The notes: generated by a model from the sequence alone, not told the origin. A stretch of 64,000 nucleotides of DNA from GCA-2725625 sp964574215 (GCA_964574215.1 CAZNLR010000028.1:1-64000); one strand, 5' to 3'; counted from the stretch's first letter, positions 8,794 through 18,744 are shown. Numbers and translations: made by a program.

Positions 8794-10236
8794 TTAACGG
8801 GGCAGGACGGAATGGCCCATCAGGAATTCGTCAACCGCCCGGGCGCATTGTCTGCCTTCGCGGATGGCCCACACCACCAGAGACTGGCCGCGCCGCATAT
8901 CACCGGCGGCGAAGACACCGTCCTCCGAGGTACGGTAGTCATTGGTATCCGCATTTACATTGCCGCCTTCATCGAGGTCGACCTTCAAATTTTCGATCAG
9001 TCCTTCGTGGGTGGGGTGGACAAATCCCATGGCCAATAGAACCAGATCGGCCTTAATTTCACTTTCCGAACCCTCGACCTCCACCATCTGCATGGCGCCG
9101 GTATCGTCCTTTTGCCATTCGACCCGGACGGTTTCCAACGCTGCAACCTTGCCGCCGTCGGCGATAAAGGACTTGGTGGTGATGGACCAATCCCGCTCGG
9201 CGCCCTCTTCGTGGGAAGTCGAGGTGCGTAGTTTCATAGGCCAGTTGGGCCAAGTCACCAGCTTTTCTTCTTTCTCGGGCGGCTTGGGCATGATTTCCAA
9301 CTGGGTGACGCTTTTGGCTCCCTGACGGAAAGAGGTTCCGACACAGTCCGACCCGGTGTCTCCGCCACCGATAACCACGACGTCTTTACCGTCGGCGCGG
9401 ATTTCTTCAACATCCTTGATCGTTTCCTCGGATACCCGCCGGTTCTGTTGGGTGAGGAAATCCATGGCGTAGTGGACGCCGTCCAGTTCCCGTCCGGCAA
9501 CCGGCAAGTCGCGGGGCGCTTCAGAGCCGCCGGCCAGAACGATAGCGGCAAAATTCTTCTTGAGATCATCGACGGTGATGTCCACGCCGATATTCATATT
9601 GGTTCGAACCGTTACGCCTTCCTGTTCCATTTGAACCTGACGGCGGTCGATCAGGTGCTTCTCCAGTTTGAAGTCCGGAATACCGTAGCGCAGGAGCCCG
9701 CCGATCTTGGCGTTTTTTTCGAACAATGTCACATCGTGACCGGCACGGGCCAATTGCTGGGCACAGGCCATACCAGCCGGGCCGGAGCCCACAACGGCAA
9801 CCTTTTTACCGGTTTTGTGATTGGCGATTTCAGGATAAATCCAACCCTTTTCCCAGGCCCGGTCGACGGTCGCGCATTCAATGGTTTTAATGGTGACCGG
9901 AATATCTTCCAAATTGAGGGTGCAGGATTCCTGGCAAGGCGCCGGGCAGACGCGGCCGGTAAATTCAGGGAAATTATTGGTCGAATGCAGGACTTCGCTG
10001 GCTTTTTTCAGTTCACCCCTGAAGGTCAGGTCGTTCCAATCGGGAATGATATTGTTCACCGGACAGCCTTGGTGACAGTAAGGAATACCGCAATCCATGC
10101 AACGCCCTGCCTGGCGCCGCAGCTCATCCTGTTTTAAATCAATGGAGAATTCACCATAGTGCCGTACCCGTTCCTCGACCGGTTTATAGCCGCGGTCGTG
10201 AAGGTCATACTCGAGAAACCCAGTTGCCTTACCCAT
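8794..10236 (-). CDS. gltD: Glutamate synthase (NADPH) small subunit
   Basis: This 480-residue subunit passes electrons from NADPH through FAD and iron-sulfur clusters to the large subunit. The N-terminal cysteine clusters CMDCGIPYCHQGCP (about residue 42) and CPAPCQESC (about 96) bind the two 4Fe-4S clusters. The Rossmann motifs are VVGSGPAGMACAQQLARAGH for FAD (about 148) and VVIGGGDTGSDC for NADPH (about 290). The length matches bacterial GltD. It begins three bases after gltB stops, so the pair is translationally close and forms one operon, ended by the palindrome at 8755-8777. Confidence 0.97.
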   Translation of the reverse strand: MGKATGFLEYDLHDRGYKPVEERVRHYGEFSIDLKQDELRRQAGRCMDCGIPYCHQGCPVNNIIPDWNDLTFRGELKKASEVLHSTNNFPEFTGRVCPAPCQESCTLNLEDIPVTIKTIECATVDRAWEKGWIYPEIANHKTGKKVAVVGSGPAGMACAQQLARAGHDVTLFEKNAKIGGLLRYGIPDFKLEKHLIDRRQVQMEQEGVTVRTNMNIGVDITVDDLKKNFAAIVLAGGSEAPRDLPVAGRELDGVHYAMDFLTQQNRRVSEETIKDVEEIRADGKDVVVIGGGDTGSDCVGTSFRQGAKSVTQLEIMPKPPEKEEKLVTWPNWPMKLRTSTSHEEGAERDWSITTKSFIADGGKVAALETVRVEWQKDDTGAMQMVEVEGSESEIKADLVLLAMGFVHPTHEGLIENLKVDLDEGGNVNADTNDYRTSEDGVFAAGDMRRGQSLVVWAIREGRQCARAVDEFLMGHSVLPR

Positions 10237-10239
10237 CGA

Positions 10240-13200
10240 TCAATCTCCCACCGCGACGCCAATGCCGGACTGCTCGGTTTTTTCCGTTCGGGCCTGCATT
10301 TCCTGCAATGCCCGCCGGTAATCCACGGGCATCACTTTGACGAATTTCGGGAGATTGTCTTCCCAGTTATCCAGGATGTCACGCGCCCGGTCGCTGTTGG
10401 TGTAGTGCAAATGGTTCTCTATCAGTTTTCTCAATCTCAACGCGTCATAACCGGTCATATCTTTCATGATATCCACCCGGCCATGGGTTTCCAGATCGCC
10501 GCGCTGGTGGGAATGGTCCTCGTGCATGCGGTCTTCGTCGCTGATCGGTTCCAGATCCACCATCGCCATGTTGCAGCGGATATCAAAATCGTGGGATTCG
10601 TCGAGCACGTAGGCGATGCCGCCGCTCATACCGGCGGCAAAGTTCCGTCCGGTTTGTCCCAAGACGACGACCACACCGCCGGTCATATATTCGCAGCAAT
10701 GGTCGCCGACGCCTTCGACAACGGCGGTGGCGCCGGAATTGCGGACAGCGAATCGTTCACCGGCGACGCCCCGGAAATAACACTCGCCGCTGATGGCGCC
10801 ATAAAGGGCGACATTGCCGATGACGATATTTTCCTCCGGCACGAACTTGGAGACTTTCGGCGGATAGACAATGATGCGGCCGCCCGACAGGCCTTTGCCG
10901 ATATAGTCGTTGGCGTCGCCTTCCAGGTCGATGGTCACGCCCTTGGAAAGGAAGGCGCCGAAGCTCTGGCCGCCGGACCCATGTCCCTTGATATAGATGG
11001 TATCGTCCGGCAGTCCGGCATGACCGTACTTTTCGGCAATCTCGCCTGACAGCATGGCGCCGACGGTGCGGTTGATGTTGATGATCGGCGTTTCGATCTG
11101 AACCGGTTTGGCGTGGTCCAATGCATCCCTGGCCTCTTCGATCAGTTTGTTGTCGAGCGCCTTGTCGAGACCGTGATCCTGCTCTTCGCAATTGTAGATG
11201 GCGACGTCGGGACCCATATCCGGCTTGTACAATATCCGGGATAAATCCAGGCCCTTGGCTTTCCAATGATCGATGGCTTCTCTCATGTTGAGAAGATCGG
11301 AACGCCCAATCATTTCGTTGACGGTGCGGACACCCAGTTTGGCCATAATTTCGCGCATCTCTTCGGCGACGAAGAACATGTAGTTTACGACATGTTCCGG
11401 TTTGCCTTTGAATCGCTTGCGTAACTCGGGGTCCTGGGTGGCAATGCCGACGGGACAGGTATTGAGGTGGCATTTGCGCATCATTACGCAGCCCGAGGCG
11501 ATCAAGGCCGCCGTCGCGATACCGTATTCGTCGGCGCCTAAAAGGGCGGCCACAGCCACGTCGCGCCCGGTCCGCATGCCGCCGTCGGCTTGGACCGATA
11601 TTCTGCCCCGCAGCTTGTTGAGTACCAGCGTCTGATGGGTCTCGGCCAAGCCGATTTCCCAGGCCGAGCCCGCATTCATCACTGATGTGATCGGACTGGC
11701 GCCGGTGCCGCCGTCGGCACCGGATATCAAAACATGATCCGCATGGGCCTTGGAGACGCCGGCGGCAATGGTGCCGACGCCGACAATGGAGACCAGTTTG
11801 ACACTGATGCGCGCCTTGGGATTGACGTTCTTCAGATCGTGGATCAGCTGAGCCAAATCCTCGATGGAGTAAATGTCGTGATGGGGAGGCGGAGAGATCA
11901 AGCCGACACCGGGTGTTGAATGCCGAACCCGGGCGATCACTTCATCCACCTTGTGACCGGGCAACTGGCCGCCCTCTCCGGGCTTGGCGCCCTGGGCCAT
12001 CTTGATCTGGATTTCGTCAGAATTGCGGAGATATTCGGTGGTGACGCCAAACCGGCCCGAGGCGACCTGCTTGATGGCGGAGCGCATGGAATCGCCGTTG
12101 GCCAGCGAAACGAAACGCTCTGGTTCCTCGCCACCCTCACCGGTGTTCGATTTACCCCCCAAACGGTTCATGGCGATGGCCAGATTGGTGTGGGCCTCGA
12201 AAGAGATGGAGCCGAACGACATGGCGCCTGTGACAAATCGTTTAACGATTTCCGACGCCGGTTCAACTTCTTCCAACGGAATGGGGTCGTCGCCAAACTC
12301 GAATTCGAACAATCCACGCAGGTTTTTCAGTTTGCGGGATTGGTCATTCACCGCCGCCGCGTAGCTGTCGTAAATCTCTCTCGAGTTAGCTCTGGCTGAA
12401 TGCTGCAGTCCGGAAATGGTGTCCGGTGTCCACATATGCTCCTCGCCCCGCAGGCGATAGGCGAGTTCGCCGCCGACATCCAGCGCGTCGGCAAGAACCG
12501 GAGAATTACCATAGGCTTGAATGTGGCGGGTAACGGTTTCGCCGGCAATTTCGTCCAGGCCGACACCTTCGATGGCCGATGCGGTTTTGGTGAAATACTT
12601 CTCGATGAATTCGTCGCGCAGGCCGATGGCGTCGAAGATTTGCGCGCCGCAATAGGATTGATAGGTGGAGATGCCCATCTTCGACATGACCTTAAGGATG
12701 CCTTTGTCGACCGCCTTGATGTAACGGCCGTGAGCCTCCGACAAGGTCAGATCATCGGGCAATTGATCGCGGGCGTTGGTAATCGTATCGAATGCCAGAT
12801 AGGGGTTCACCGCTTCGGCGCCGTAGCCGGCCAACAGGCAGAAATCATGGACCTGCCGGGCCTCGCCGGTTTCGATGACCAGACCGGATTCGGTTCTCAA
12901 TCCCTCCCGGATCAGGTGATGATGAACGGCTGCGGTGGCCAGCAGGGCAGGAATCGCCACATGGTCGGTGTCGACCGCCCGGTCGGACAGGATTAAAATG
13001 TTGTGTCCTTCGAGAACGGCTTCCTGAGCAGAATGACATAGTTTCTCCAGCGCTGCCGCCATACCTTCGGAGCCTTCCGTTACCGGATAGCACATGTCCA
13101 GGGTAATCGAATTGAACGATCTTTCGCTCGAATCAATATGGCGGATTTTCTCCAGATCGACATTGGACAGAATGGGCTGACGCACCTCCAGGCGCATATG

Positions 13201-14904
13201 ACTGCCGCCGGTTTTCAAATCCAGCAAATTGGGCCGCGGACCAATGAGCGAGACCAGCGACATGACCAATTCCTCGCGGATGGGGTCAATCGGCGGGTTG
13301 GTCACCTGGGCGAAAGCCTGCTTAAAATAATCGTAAAGCAGCTTCGGCCGGTCCGACAGCACGGCATGGGGAATATCCCGTCCCATGGAGCCGATGGGGT
13401 CCTGTCCACTGATGGCCATGGGCAACAGATAGAATTTAAGGTCTTCCTGGGTGTAGCCAAAGGCCTGCTGGCGGTCCAGCAACGTGCGGTGATCAAGAGG
13501 CATGGGCTCGACATCGGCGGGCAGGTCTTCAAGGTGAATCTGCGTTTCGTTCAGCCATTCCTGGTAAGGATTGGCCGTCGCCAATTCGTTTTTCAGTTCC
13601 TCGTCGTCGATGATCCGGCCTTCTTCCAGATCGATCAGGAACATTTTGCCCGGCTGCAGGCGCCATTTATCGACAATTTTCTCGTCGGGAATTTCGAGGA
13701 CACCCACTTCGGAGCCCATGACGCAAAGGTCGTCGTCGGTCACAATGTAGCGGGCGGGCCGCAGCCCGTTGCGGTCCAGGGTGGCGCCGATTTGACGGCC
13801 ATCGGTAAAGGCCACTGCCGCAGGACCGTCCCATGGCTCCATCAGGGCGGCGTTGTATTCGTAAAATGCCCGCCGCTGATCGTCCATCAAGGGATTGTCG
13901 TTCCAGGCTTCGGGAATCATCAGCATCATGGCGTGAGACAGCGAATAGCCGCCGGCCACAAGCAGGTCCAAAGCGTTGTCGAAACTGGCCGAATCGGAAA
14001 TACCATCGGCGATCAGCGGCCACAATTTGTCCAGATCGTCACCCAGTTTTTCCGACTTCATATTGTGACGCCGGGCCGCCATCCAGTTGATGTTGCCGCG
14101 CAGCGTATTGATTTCACCGTTATGGCACAAATACCTGAAAGGCTGGGCCAACTGCCAGGACGGAAAGGTATTGGTGGAAAAGCGCTGATGCACCAACGCC
14201 AAAGCGGATTCGAGACGTTCGTCCTGGAGGTCGGTGTAATATTTGCCGACCCGTCCGGCCAGCATCATGCCTTTGTAGCAAATGGTCCGCGAGGACATGG
14301 ACGGAATATAGTAGGATTCGTCACCTGCCAGATTTTCCTGAATGACGATTTGATGGGCGCGTTTTCGAATGACCAGCAGTTTCACCTCAAAGGCGTCTTG
14401 ATCCAGTCCCGAATCGCCAATGCCGACGAAAACTTGGCGGATAAACGGCTCCATCTCCCGGACGCCATCACTCAACCATGTATTGTCGGTCGGTAGGTCC
14501 CGCCAGCCGAGTACGGTCAGATTTTCCTCCTCGACCATTTTTTCGACGACGCCTTCACAGGCTTTGCGCGCCTTTTCATCTTGCGGCAAAAACACCATGC
14601 CAACCGAATACTCGCCAATTTCAGGCAGTTCGAAGCCGATGGCGGAAACTTCTTCGCGCAGGAATCGATCGGGAATTTGAATAAGAATACCGGCACCGTC
14701 GCCGGCCAGAGGGTCCGCACCAGCGGCGCCGCGATGAGTCAAATTATCCAGGACAGTGAGACCCTGAAGGACGACTTCGTGGCTTTTCCGGTTTTTGATA
14801 TTAGCGACAAAGCCGATGCCGCAGGAATCGTGTTCCTTGGTTGGATTGTATAGTCCCTGCCGGTCCGGAAATCCTGGAAGTGAAGGGTGGCCCACCTTTT
14901 TCAT
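10240..14904 (-). CDS. gltB: Glutamate synthase (NADPH) large subunit
   Basis: The 1554-residue catalytic subunit converts glutamine and 2-oxoglutarate into two glutamates. The protein starts with a 27-residue propeptide before Cys28 in HDSCGIGF, the N-terminal nucleophile of the type II glutaminase domain (to about 430). The FMN-binding synthase domain follows, with EGGEEPERF, KPGEGGQLPGHKV and ISPPPHHDIYSIEDL. The 3Fe-4S ligands are in CVMMRKCHLNTCPVG. The C-terminal GXGXG beta-helix domain ends with repeated glycine motifs (YIKGHGSGGQSFGAF). A GAGGT site precedes the ATG. Together with gltD it supplies ammonia assimilation. Regulation is not visible, although a 446-base leader precedes it. 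Confidence 0.98.
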   Translation of the reverse strand: MKKVGHPSLPGFPDRQGLYNPTKEHDSCGIGFVANIKNRKSHEVVLQGLTVLDNLTHRGAAGADPLAGDGAGILIQIPDRFLREEVSAIGFELPEIGEYSVGMVFLPQDEKARKACEGVVEKMVEEENLTVLGWRDLPTDNTWLSDGVREMEPFIRQVFVGIGDSGLDQDAFEVKLLVIRKRAHQIVIQENLAGDESYYIPSMSSRTICYKGMMLAGRVGKYYTDLQDERLESALALVHQRFSTNTFPSWQLAQPFRYLCHNGEINTLRGNINWMAARRHNMKSEKLGDDLDKLWPLIADGISDSASFDNALDLLVAGGYSLSHAMMLMIPEAWNDNPLMDDQRRAFYEYNAALMEPWDGPAAVAFTDGRQIGATLDRNGLRPARYIVTDDDLCVMGSEVGVLEIPDEKIVDKWRLQPGKMFLIDLEEGRIIDDEELKNELATANPYQEWLNETQIHLEDLPADVEPMPLDHRTLLDRQQAFGYTQEDLKFYLLPMAISGQDPIGSMGRDIPHAVLSDRPKLLYDYFKQAFAQVTNPPIDPIREELVMSLVSLIGPRPNLLDLKTGGSHMRLEVRQPILSNVDLEKIRHIDSSERSFNSITLDMCYPVTEGSEGMAAALEKLCHSAQEAVLEGHNILILSDRAVDTDHVAIPALLATAAVHHHLIREGLRTESGLVIETGEARQVHDFCLLAGYGAEAVNPYLAFDTITNARDQLPDDLTLSEAHGRYIKAVDKGILKVMSKMGISTYQSYCGAQIFDAIGLRDEFIEKYFTKTASAIEGVGLDEIAGETVTRHIQAYGNSPVLADALDVGGELAYRLRGEEHMWTPDTISGLQHSARANSREIYDSYAAAVNDQSRKLKNLRGLFEFEFGDDPIPLEEVEPASEIVKRFVTGAMSFGSISFEAHTNLAIAMNRLGGKSNTGEGGEEPERFVSLANGDSMRSAIKQVASGRFGVTTEYLRNSDEIQIKMAQGAKPGEGGQLPGHKVDEVIARVRHSTPGVGLISPPPHHDIYSIEDLAQLIHDLKNVNPKARISVKLVSIVGVGTIAAGVSKAHADHVLISGADGGTGASPITSVMNAGSAWEIGLAETHQTLVLNKLRGRISVQADGGMRTGRDVAVAALLGADEYGIATAALIASGCVMMRKCHLNTCPVGIATQDPELRKRFKGKPEHVVNYMFFVAEEMREIMAKLGVRTVNEMIGRSDLLNMREAIDHWKAKGLDLSRILYKPDMGPDVAIYNCEEQDHGLDKALDNKLIEEARDALDHAKPVQIETPIININRTVGAMLSGEIAEKYGHAGLPDDTIYIKGHGSGGQSFGAFLSKGVTIDLEGDANDYIGKGLSGGRIIVYPPKVSKFVPEENIVIGNVALYGAISGECYFRGVAGERFAVRNSGATAVVEGVGDHCCEYMTGGVVVVLGQTGRNFAAGMSGGIAYVLDESHDFDIRCNMAMVDLEPISDEDRMHEDHSHQRGDLETHGRVDIMKDMTGYDALRLRKLIENHLHYTNSDRARDILDNWEDNLPKFVKVMPVDYRRALQEMQARTEKTEQSGIGVAVGD

Positions 14905-15350
14905 ACTACCTCGTTACGCGTTGTTCTTACTCAAAAGCACTTTACACATCGTTTCAACTTCATGGCCGATCCCCAAATTGTGACTCCGCATCGACAACAT
15001 GGCGATGGGAAAGGTCTCCCTCCCTCCGTACAACTGGAGAAGCCGTTCGGCATTGCCGGGAGTTTGGCTTGGCAAAATTCACCAAAACCACCGGTTAGGG
15101 TCGATACGTCACTCCGGGAAGGGCCTTTTTTGGGTCCAACCCGCTTTCGGGTATCGGGGACAACCGGATATTTTGGGGCGGGTTTTCCGCCTCCTCGACG
15201 TGTTCTTCGGGGCATATTAATAGATAATATCGCCGACGTCACGCCCTAGGTGCCGTTTGACCGTTTCGTGGCAGTTAGTCGTTGAAAAACATAGGCTTTT
15301 TATGTTGATTTGGCGTGGTGCCGGGGGGTGCTATCGGATAATCTACTGCC
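14905..15350. other. Divergent gltB / SAM-hydrolase intergenic region
   Basis: No gene is supported here. A minus-strand frame of 103 codons (14931-15242) exists, but its translation is Cys/Arg/Pro-rich and resembles nothing known. The region is GC-rich next to AT-rich blocks and holds a small hairpin with AACCCG and CGGGT arms near 15138-15152. It must carry the promoters of both flanking genes, and a structured leader for gltB is possible. Confidence 0.35.
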
Positions 15351-16094
15351 ATGATCGTATTGTTGACGGATTTCGGTCTGGCCGGACCTTATATCGGCCA
15401 GATGAAAGTAAAAATCTATGAAACGGCGCCGGATGCGTTGGTGGTGGATCTGTTCGCCGATTTACCCGCTCAAAACCCTAAAGCCGCCGCCTACCTGCTT
15501 GCCGCCTATGCCGATGCGTTTTCTCCCGGCGCTATATTTTTATGCGTGGTCGATCCCGGTGTCGGCGGTGATCGGCCGGCCACGGTCGTCGAGGCGGGAG
15601 GGCGTTGGTTCGTTGGTCCCGGAAACGGTTTATTTGAATTGGTGATGCGCCGTTTTGAGGAAAATCTCCGGGTTCAGGAAATTGATTGGCGGCCGGACAA
15701 TTTGTCGGCCAGTTTTCATGGGCGGGACATATTTGCTCCGGTAGCGGCCAGGGTATACAACGGCGATATGCCACCGGTAACCGAGCGACCTACAGACTGG
15801 ATGCGGCGACCTGACTGGCCCGATGATTTGCCTGAAATCGTCTACATTGATCATTTCGGAAACGCTATTACCGGTCTTCGCGCTTCTTGTGTAAATCCGT
15901 CATATGAAATCGCAATAAATAACGTATATCTAAAAAGAGCGAGCACTTATTCAGAGGTTCCTCTCGGTCGTGCTTTTTGGTATGAAAACTCTAACGGTCT
16001 GGTCGAAGTCTCTGTAAATCAAGGCAGTTCAGCGAAAGAATTAGATATCAAAATCGGAACAAAAGTAAAAATTTGTGATAAACCTCACAGTTAA
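15351..16094 (+). CDS. SAM hydrolase / SAM hydroxide adenosyltransferase (DUF62 family)
   Basis: At 247 residues this matches the SAM-dependent halogenase/hydrolase superfamily. The start IVLLTDFGLAGPYIGQMK is the family signature with the Asp that holds the ribose. The segments VVDPGVGGDRPATVV and VGPGNGLF follow, and YIDHFGNAITG begins the C-terminal domain. Members without the chlorinase insert hydrolyse S-adenosylmethionine to adenosine and methionine, using a conserved Asp-Arg-His side-chain set. That activity is inferred from family membership. The protein is probably cytoplasmic. No operon partner is clear, and the last 60 codons have a lower GC content than the start of the gene. Confidence 0.85.
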   Translation: MIVLLTDFGLAGPYIGQMKVKIYETAPDALVVDLFADLPAQNPKAAAYLLAAYADAFSPGAIFLCVVDPGVGGDRPATVVEAGGRWFVGPGNGLFELVMRRFEENLRVQEIDWRPDNLSASFHGRDIFAPVAARVYNGDMPPVTERPTDWMRRPDWPDDLPEIVYIDHFGNAITGLRASCVNPSYEIAINNVYLKRASTYSEVPLGRAFWYENSNGLVEVSVNQGSSAKELDIKIGTKVKICDKPHS

Positions 16095-16217
16095 ATTTAG
16101 ATCGGGGATTTAGAATTGAGCAATAAATGGGGGCATATGCTAGATTATTCACTAGTAAAATGGCTCTAATGCTATAAATTCGTTAATAATAAGTGTTTCA
16201 GTCCGGGAACGGTATAA

Positions 16218-17051
16218 ATGTCAATAAGGGTTAAAATATGGGGGTGCAGGGGGAGTATAGCTTGTCCAGCGCCAACCCATTTAAAATACGGCGGCAATAC
16301 CACCAGTTTAGAAGTCGATGCAGGCGATCAGAAAATTTTGCTGGATTGCGGTACCGGGATTCGGAATCTTGGTCAGCAGTTGATTAAGACGGACCTGGAG
16401 CACTGTCATATCCTGATGACGCATACCCATTGGGATCACATCAACGGTTTTCCCTTTTTTGCGCCCGCTTTTGACCCCAAACGCCATTTCGATATCATGG
16501 CCGGCCATATGGTGGATAAGGGCGGCATCAGAAACGTTCTTGAGGCCCAAATGGAAAACCCCATGTTTCCCATCCCGCTGGATGCCATGCAGGCCAAATT
16601 AACGTTCTCCGATTTCCGGGCTGGAGAAGATCTGGATATCGCCGAGAAAAATTCAGGCGTCAAAGTCAGGACGGCGCTTCTCAACCACCCCAATGACGCC
16701 ACGGGCTATCGCATCGACTATAAAGGCAAGTCCATGTGCCTGATTACGGATACGGAACATATCCCGGGAAAGCCGGATGAAAATATCCTGGAACTGATCG
16801 AAGGGGCCGATCTGGTTATTTACGACGCCACCTACACGGAAGAGGAGTTTCCAGCGCGCATCGGCTGGGGGCATTCCACCTGGAACGAGGGTGTGAAACT
16901 ATGCCAGATGGCCAATGTCAAACGTCTGGGTATTTTCCACCACGACCCGGAGCACGATGATATTTTTATGGATAAGCTGGCCGCCGACGCCAAGGAGGAA
17001 TGGGACGGCACCTTCGTTATTCAGGAAAATATGGACTTCCTGGTCGAGTAG
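16218..17051 (+). CDS. MBL-fold metallo-hydrolase (GCRGS type)
   Basis: A 277-residue metallo-beta-lactamase-fold enzyme. The first strand carries WGCRGSIACP, followed by YGGNTTSLEV and LLDCGTGIRNLG. The metal site motif is THTHWDH (His69, His71, Asp73, His74), and later ligands are in ITDTEH, YDATYT and FHHDPEHDD. This arrangement is that of the COG1235/phosphodiesterase-like branch (relatives of RNase Z, PhnP and cyclic nucleotide phosphodiesterases). The substrate cannot be assigned. A cyclic nucleotide is conceivable because the window encodes two adenylate cyclases, but they are more than 6 kb away. It is a single gene. Confidence 0.85.
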   Translation: MSIRVKIWGCRGSIACPAPTHLKYGGNTTSLEVDAGDQKILLDCGTGIRNLGQQLIKTDLEHCHILMTHTHWDHINGFPFFAPAFDPKRHFDIMAGHMVDKGGIRNVLEAQMENPMFPIPLDAMQAKLTFSDFRAGEDLDIAEKNSGVKVRTALLNHPNDATGYRIDYKGKSMCLITDTEHIPGKPDENILELIEGADLVIYDATYTEEEFPARIGWGHSTWNEGVKLCQMANVKRLGIFHHDPEHDDIFMDKLAADAKEEWDGTFVIQENMDFLVE

Positions 17052-17087
17052 AAAACACCGGAATCAGCCTTAGAAACTGCAAATTAT

Positions 17088-17384
17088 TTAAATCAACTCA
17101 ATACGAAGTGTTTTTCCAAGCGCTGCGGCGAATTTTTGAGCCGTATCAATCTGAAATTTGTTGTAGTTGGGATTGAGTAGTTTATCGATTTGGCTACGGC
17201 TGGTGCGAAGACGCCGCGCCATTTCTGATTTACTAATTTTCTGCAACTGCATTTCTTTCGCCAATTGATAGGCCAATACCTTATTCTGCGCCTGGGCGGT
17301 CGCGTCCTCCAGGATTCCTTCTTCTTCCAGAAAACTATCCAGGGTGCTTCCGAGGCGGGAATTCAGTGTTTTACGTTTAACCAT
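17088..17384 (-). CDS. XRE/HigA-type antitoxin with helix-turn-helix
   Basis: This 98-residue protein has an acidic N-terminal half and a Cro/CI-type helix-turn-helix at about residues 50-80 (ISKSEMARRLRTSRSQIDKL). It overlaps the end of the toxin gene by 8 bases, toxin first and antitoxin second, which is the HigBA order. It would neutralise the toxin and repress the pair. The likely operators are the palindromes just before the toxin start. Confidence 0.85.
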   Translation of the reverse strand: MVKRKTLNSRLGSTLDSFLEEEGILEDATAQAQNKVLAYQLAKEMQLQKISKSEMARRLRTSRSQIDKLLNPNYNKFQIDTAQKFAAALGKTLRIELI

Positions 17385-17730
17385 TTATCTCAACGTCCCT
17401 TTTTCTCCTCAATGCCAATTTTCGATCTAGCGACGGCGTCTTACGGGTTTTTTTGATGAACCCGTGTAGAAGAACCAATCGTCCGCGCCAGATGCAGAAG
17501 ATGACCCGTGCGATTTTACCATCAGCTAGATTGCTTCTGACTTCCCAAAGTCCATCTCCTAAAGAACGGCAAAGTGGCATACCAATCGGCCAGCCAAATT
17601 CAATATCTTTTAAATCCCCACCAATTGATCTTCGATCACTATTGCTTAGCTTCTTAAGCCAATCACGGACCGGTTCTCCTCCTTTTGCCGACTGGTAAAA
17701 TACCGCCGGAATTCTCTTGGAAGATTTCAT
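17377..17730 (-). CDS. RelE/HigB-type toxin (Gp49-like)
   Basis: A 117-residue basic protein of the phage Gp49-like/RelE superfamily. Recognisable pieces are EPVRDWLKKL, GWPIGMPLCRSLGDGLWEVRSNL and the core strand IARVIFCIWRGRLVLLHGFIKKTRKTP. The latter carries the conserved Gly-Phe-x-Lys-Lys that ends these ribosome-dependent mRNA interferases. The toxin gene is upstream and overlaps the antitoxin. Activity is inferred from the family. The pair sits between the MBL-fold gene and motB, with no other mobile-type gene nearby. Confidence 0.85.
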   Translation of the reverse strand: MKSSKRIPAVFYQSAKGGEPVRDWLKKLSNSDRRSIGGDLKDIEFGWPIGMPLCRSLGDGLWEVRSNLADGKIARVIFCIWRGRLVLLHGFIKKTRKTPSLDRKLALRRKRDVEING

Positions 17731-17742
17731 TGCACGGTACGT

Positions 17743-17776
17743 ATTTTATAAAATGCATTGTATCTTATAAGATACA
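17743..17776. promoter_or_regulatory. Two perfect palindromes: likely toxin-antitoxin operator/promoter
   Basis: ATTTTATAAAAT (17743-17754) and TGTATCTTATAAGATACA (17759-17776) are perfect 12-base and 18-base palindromes four bases apart, 13 bases or more before the toxin ATG. Their position suits autorepression by the toxin-antitoxin complex. Both contain TATAA-like cores that could overlap the -10 element. Confidence 0.65.
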
Positions 17777-17949
17777 TGTCGGTCAATGAGACGGTATTAA
17801 TTCGACCGTAAGAAGAATGACGTATCGAGTACCGACAAAGGGAAGACAATATAGATTCAAACATCGCCATGAAAAGACTATGGCGTGTTCAGAGGCTGGT
17901 TTTCTGGTTCGAACGTAATAAAATTAGTAAGAACAGCGACTATTTAACC

Positions 17950-18690
17950 TTAATTTATCCGCGTTTTCTTTGCCTTCTTGCCGCCTTTTTTGCGCCGGAA
18001 TTTCGGAATTTTGATTTCCTCGTAAATTTGTTTCCGGTTGATCCGCAGGATCACCCGGCGGTTGGCGATCATGTTGTCGGGAATGGGGGCGCCCGATTCG
18101 TCCCGGTTGGGGACTTTAGGTTGGGTCGCCGCATAGCCGATGGCCCGCAATCGCGTGTCCTTCATACCGTTGGTTATGAAAAAACGGACCACGGTCGACG
18201 CCCGATTCGAAGACAGCTCCCAGTTGGACGGATAGCGCGGCGTGTTGATGGGGTCGTCATCGGTGTGGCCTTCGATGGAAATGTTGAAATTGAAATAAAG
18301 TTCCGAATTCAATTCCTGGAAAATTCCCGTCAACACGGGGATGGCCTGTTCCGTCAGATCGGCGGAGCCCGGCTTGAAAAAGGCGCCACCATCCAATTCC
18401 AAGGTGATGCTGCCTTGGGCGTCGGTCCCCATTTTGGTGGCGTCCTGGGCGCCCTCCTGGAGCAACACGTCTTTGAGGTTTTCCTGAAGTTTTTTGGCTT
18501 CCGTTTCCCGGTCTTCGCGCGCCATGTTGGCCTGCAAACCGGCGGCCACCTGGTCGTAAACTTCGAGATCGACTTTGGAAAATGAAAAGAACAGAACGAA
18601 AAACGCCATCAGCAGGGTAATGGCGTCGGCATAGGTGGTTAACCAGTCTTCAGCTTCGTCTTCTTGGGTCGGCGGCGGCGGCAATGCCAT
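17950..18690 (-). CDS. motB: MotB/PomB-type flagellar motor stator protein
   Basis: A 246-residue protein with one N-terminal membrane helix (about 20-40) containing the ion-binding Asp22 in TYADAITLLMAFFVLFFSF, then a periplasmic linker and a C-terminal OmpA-like peptidoglycan-binding domain (GHTDDDPINTPRYPSNWELS and SNRASTVVRFF). It ends in a Lys-rich tail. It follows the motA gene after 54 bases and has an AAGGAAG ribosome site. Proton or sodium coupling cannot be told from sequence alone. No other flagellar gene is in the window. Confidence 0.9.
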   Translation of the reverse strand: MALPPPPTQEDEAEDWLTTYADAITLLMAFFVLFFSFSKVDLEVYDQVAAGLQANMAREDRETEAKKLQENLKDVLLQEGAQDATKMGTDAQGSITLELDGGAFFKPGSADLTEQAIPVLTGIFQELNSELYFNFNISIEGHTDDDPINTPRYPSNWELSSNRASTVVRFFITNGMKDTRLRAIGYAATQPKVPNRDESGAPIPDNMIANRRVILRINRKQIYEEIKIPKFRRKKGGKKAKKTRIN

Positions 18691-18744
18691 TTTTCAATCT
18701 TCCTTGCGGGAGTTCGATTTATCACGGGGCTCCGCGGGCCGGTT

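Noticed and set aside
14931..15242. 103-codon minus-strand frame upstream of gltB
   Set aside because: Pro/Cys/Arg-rich translation with no recognisable motif and no ribosome site; more likely leader or promoter DNA.
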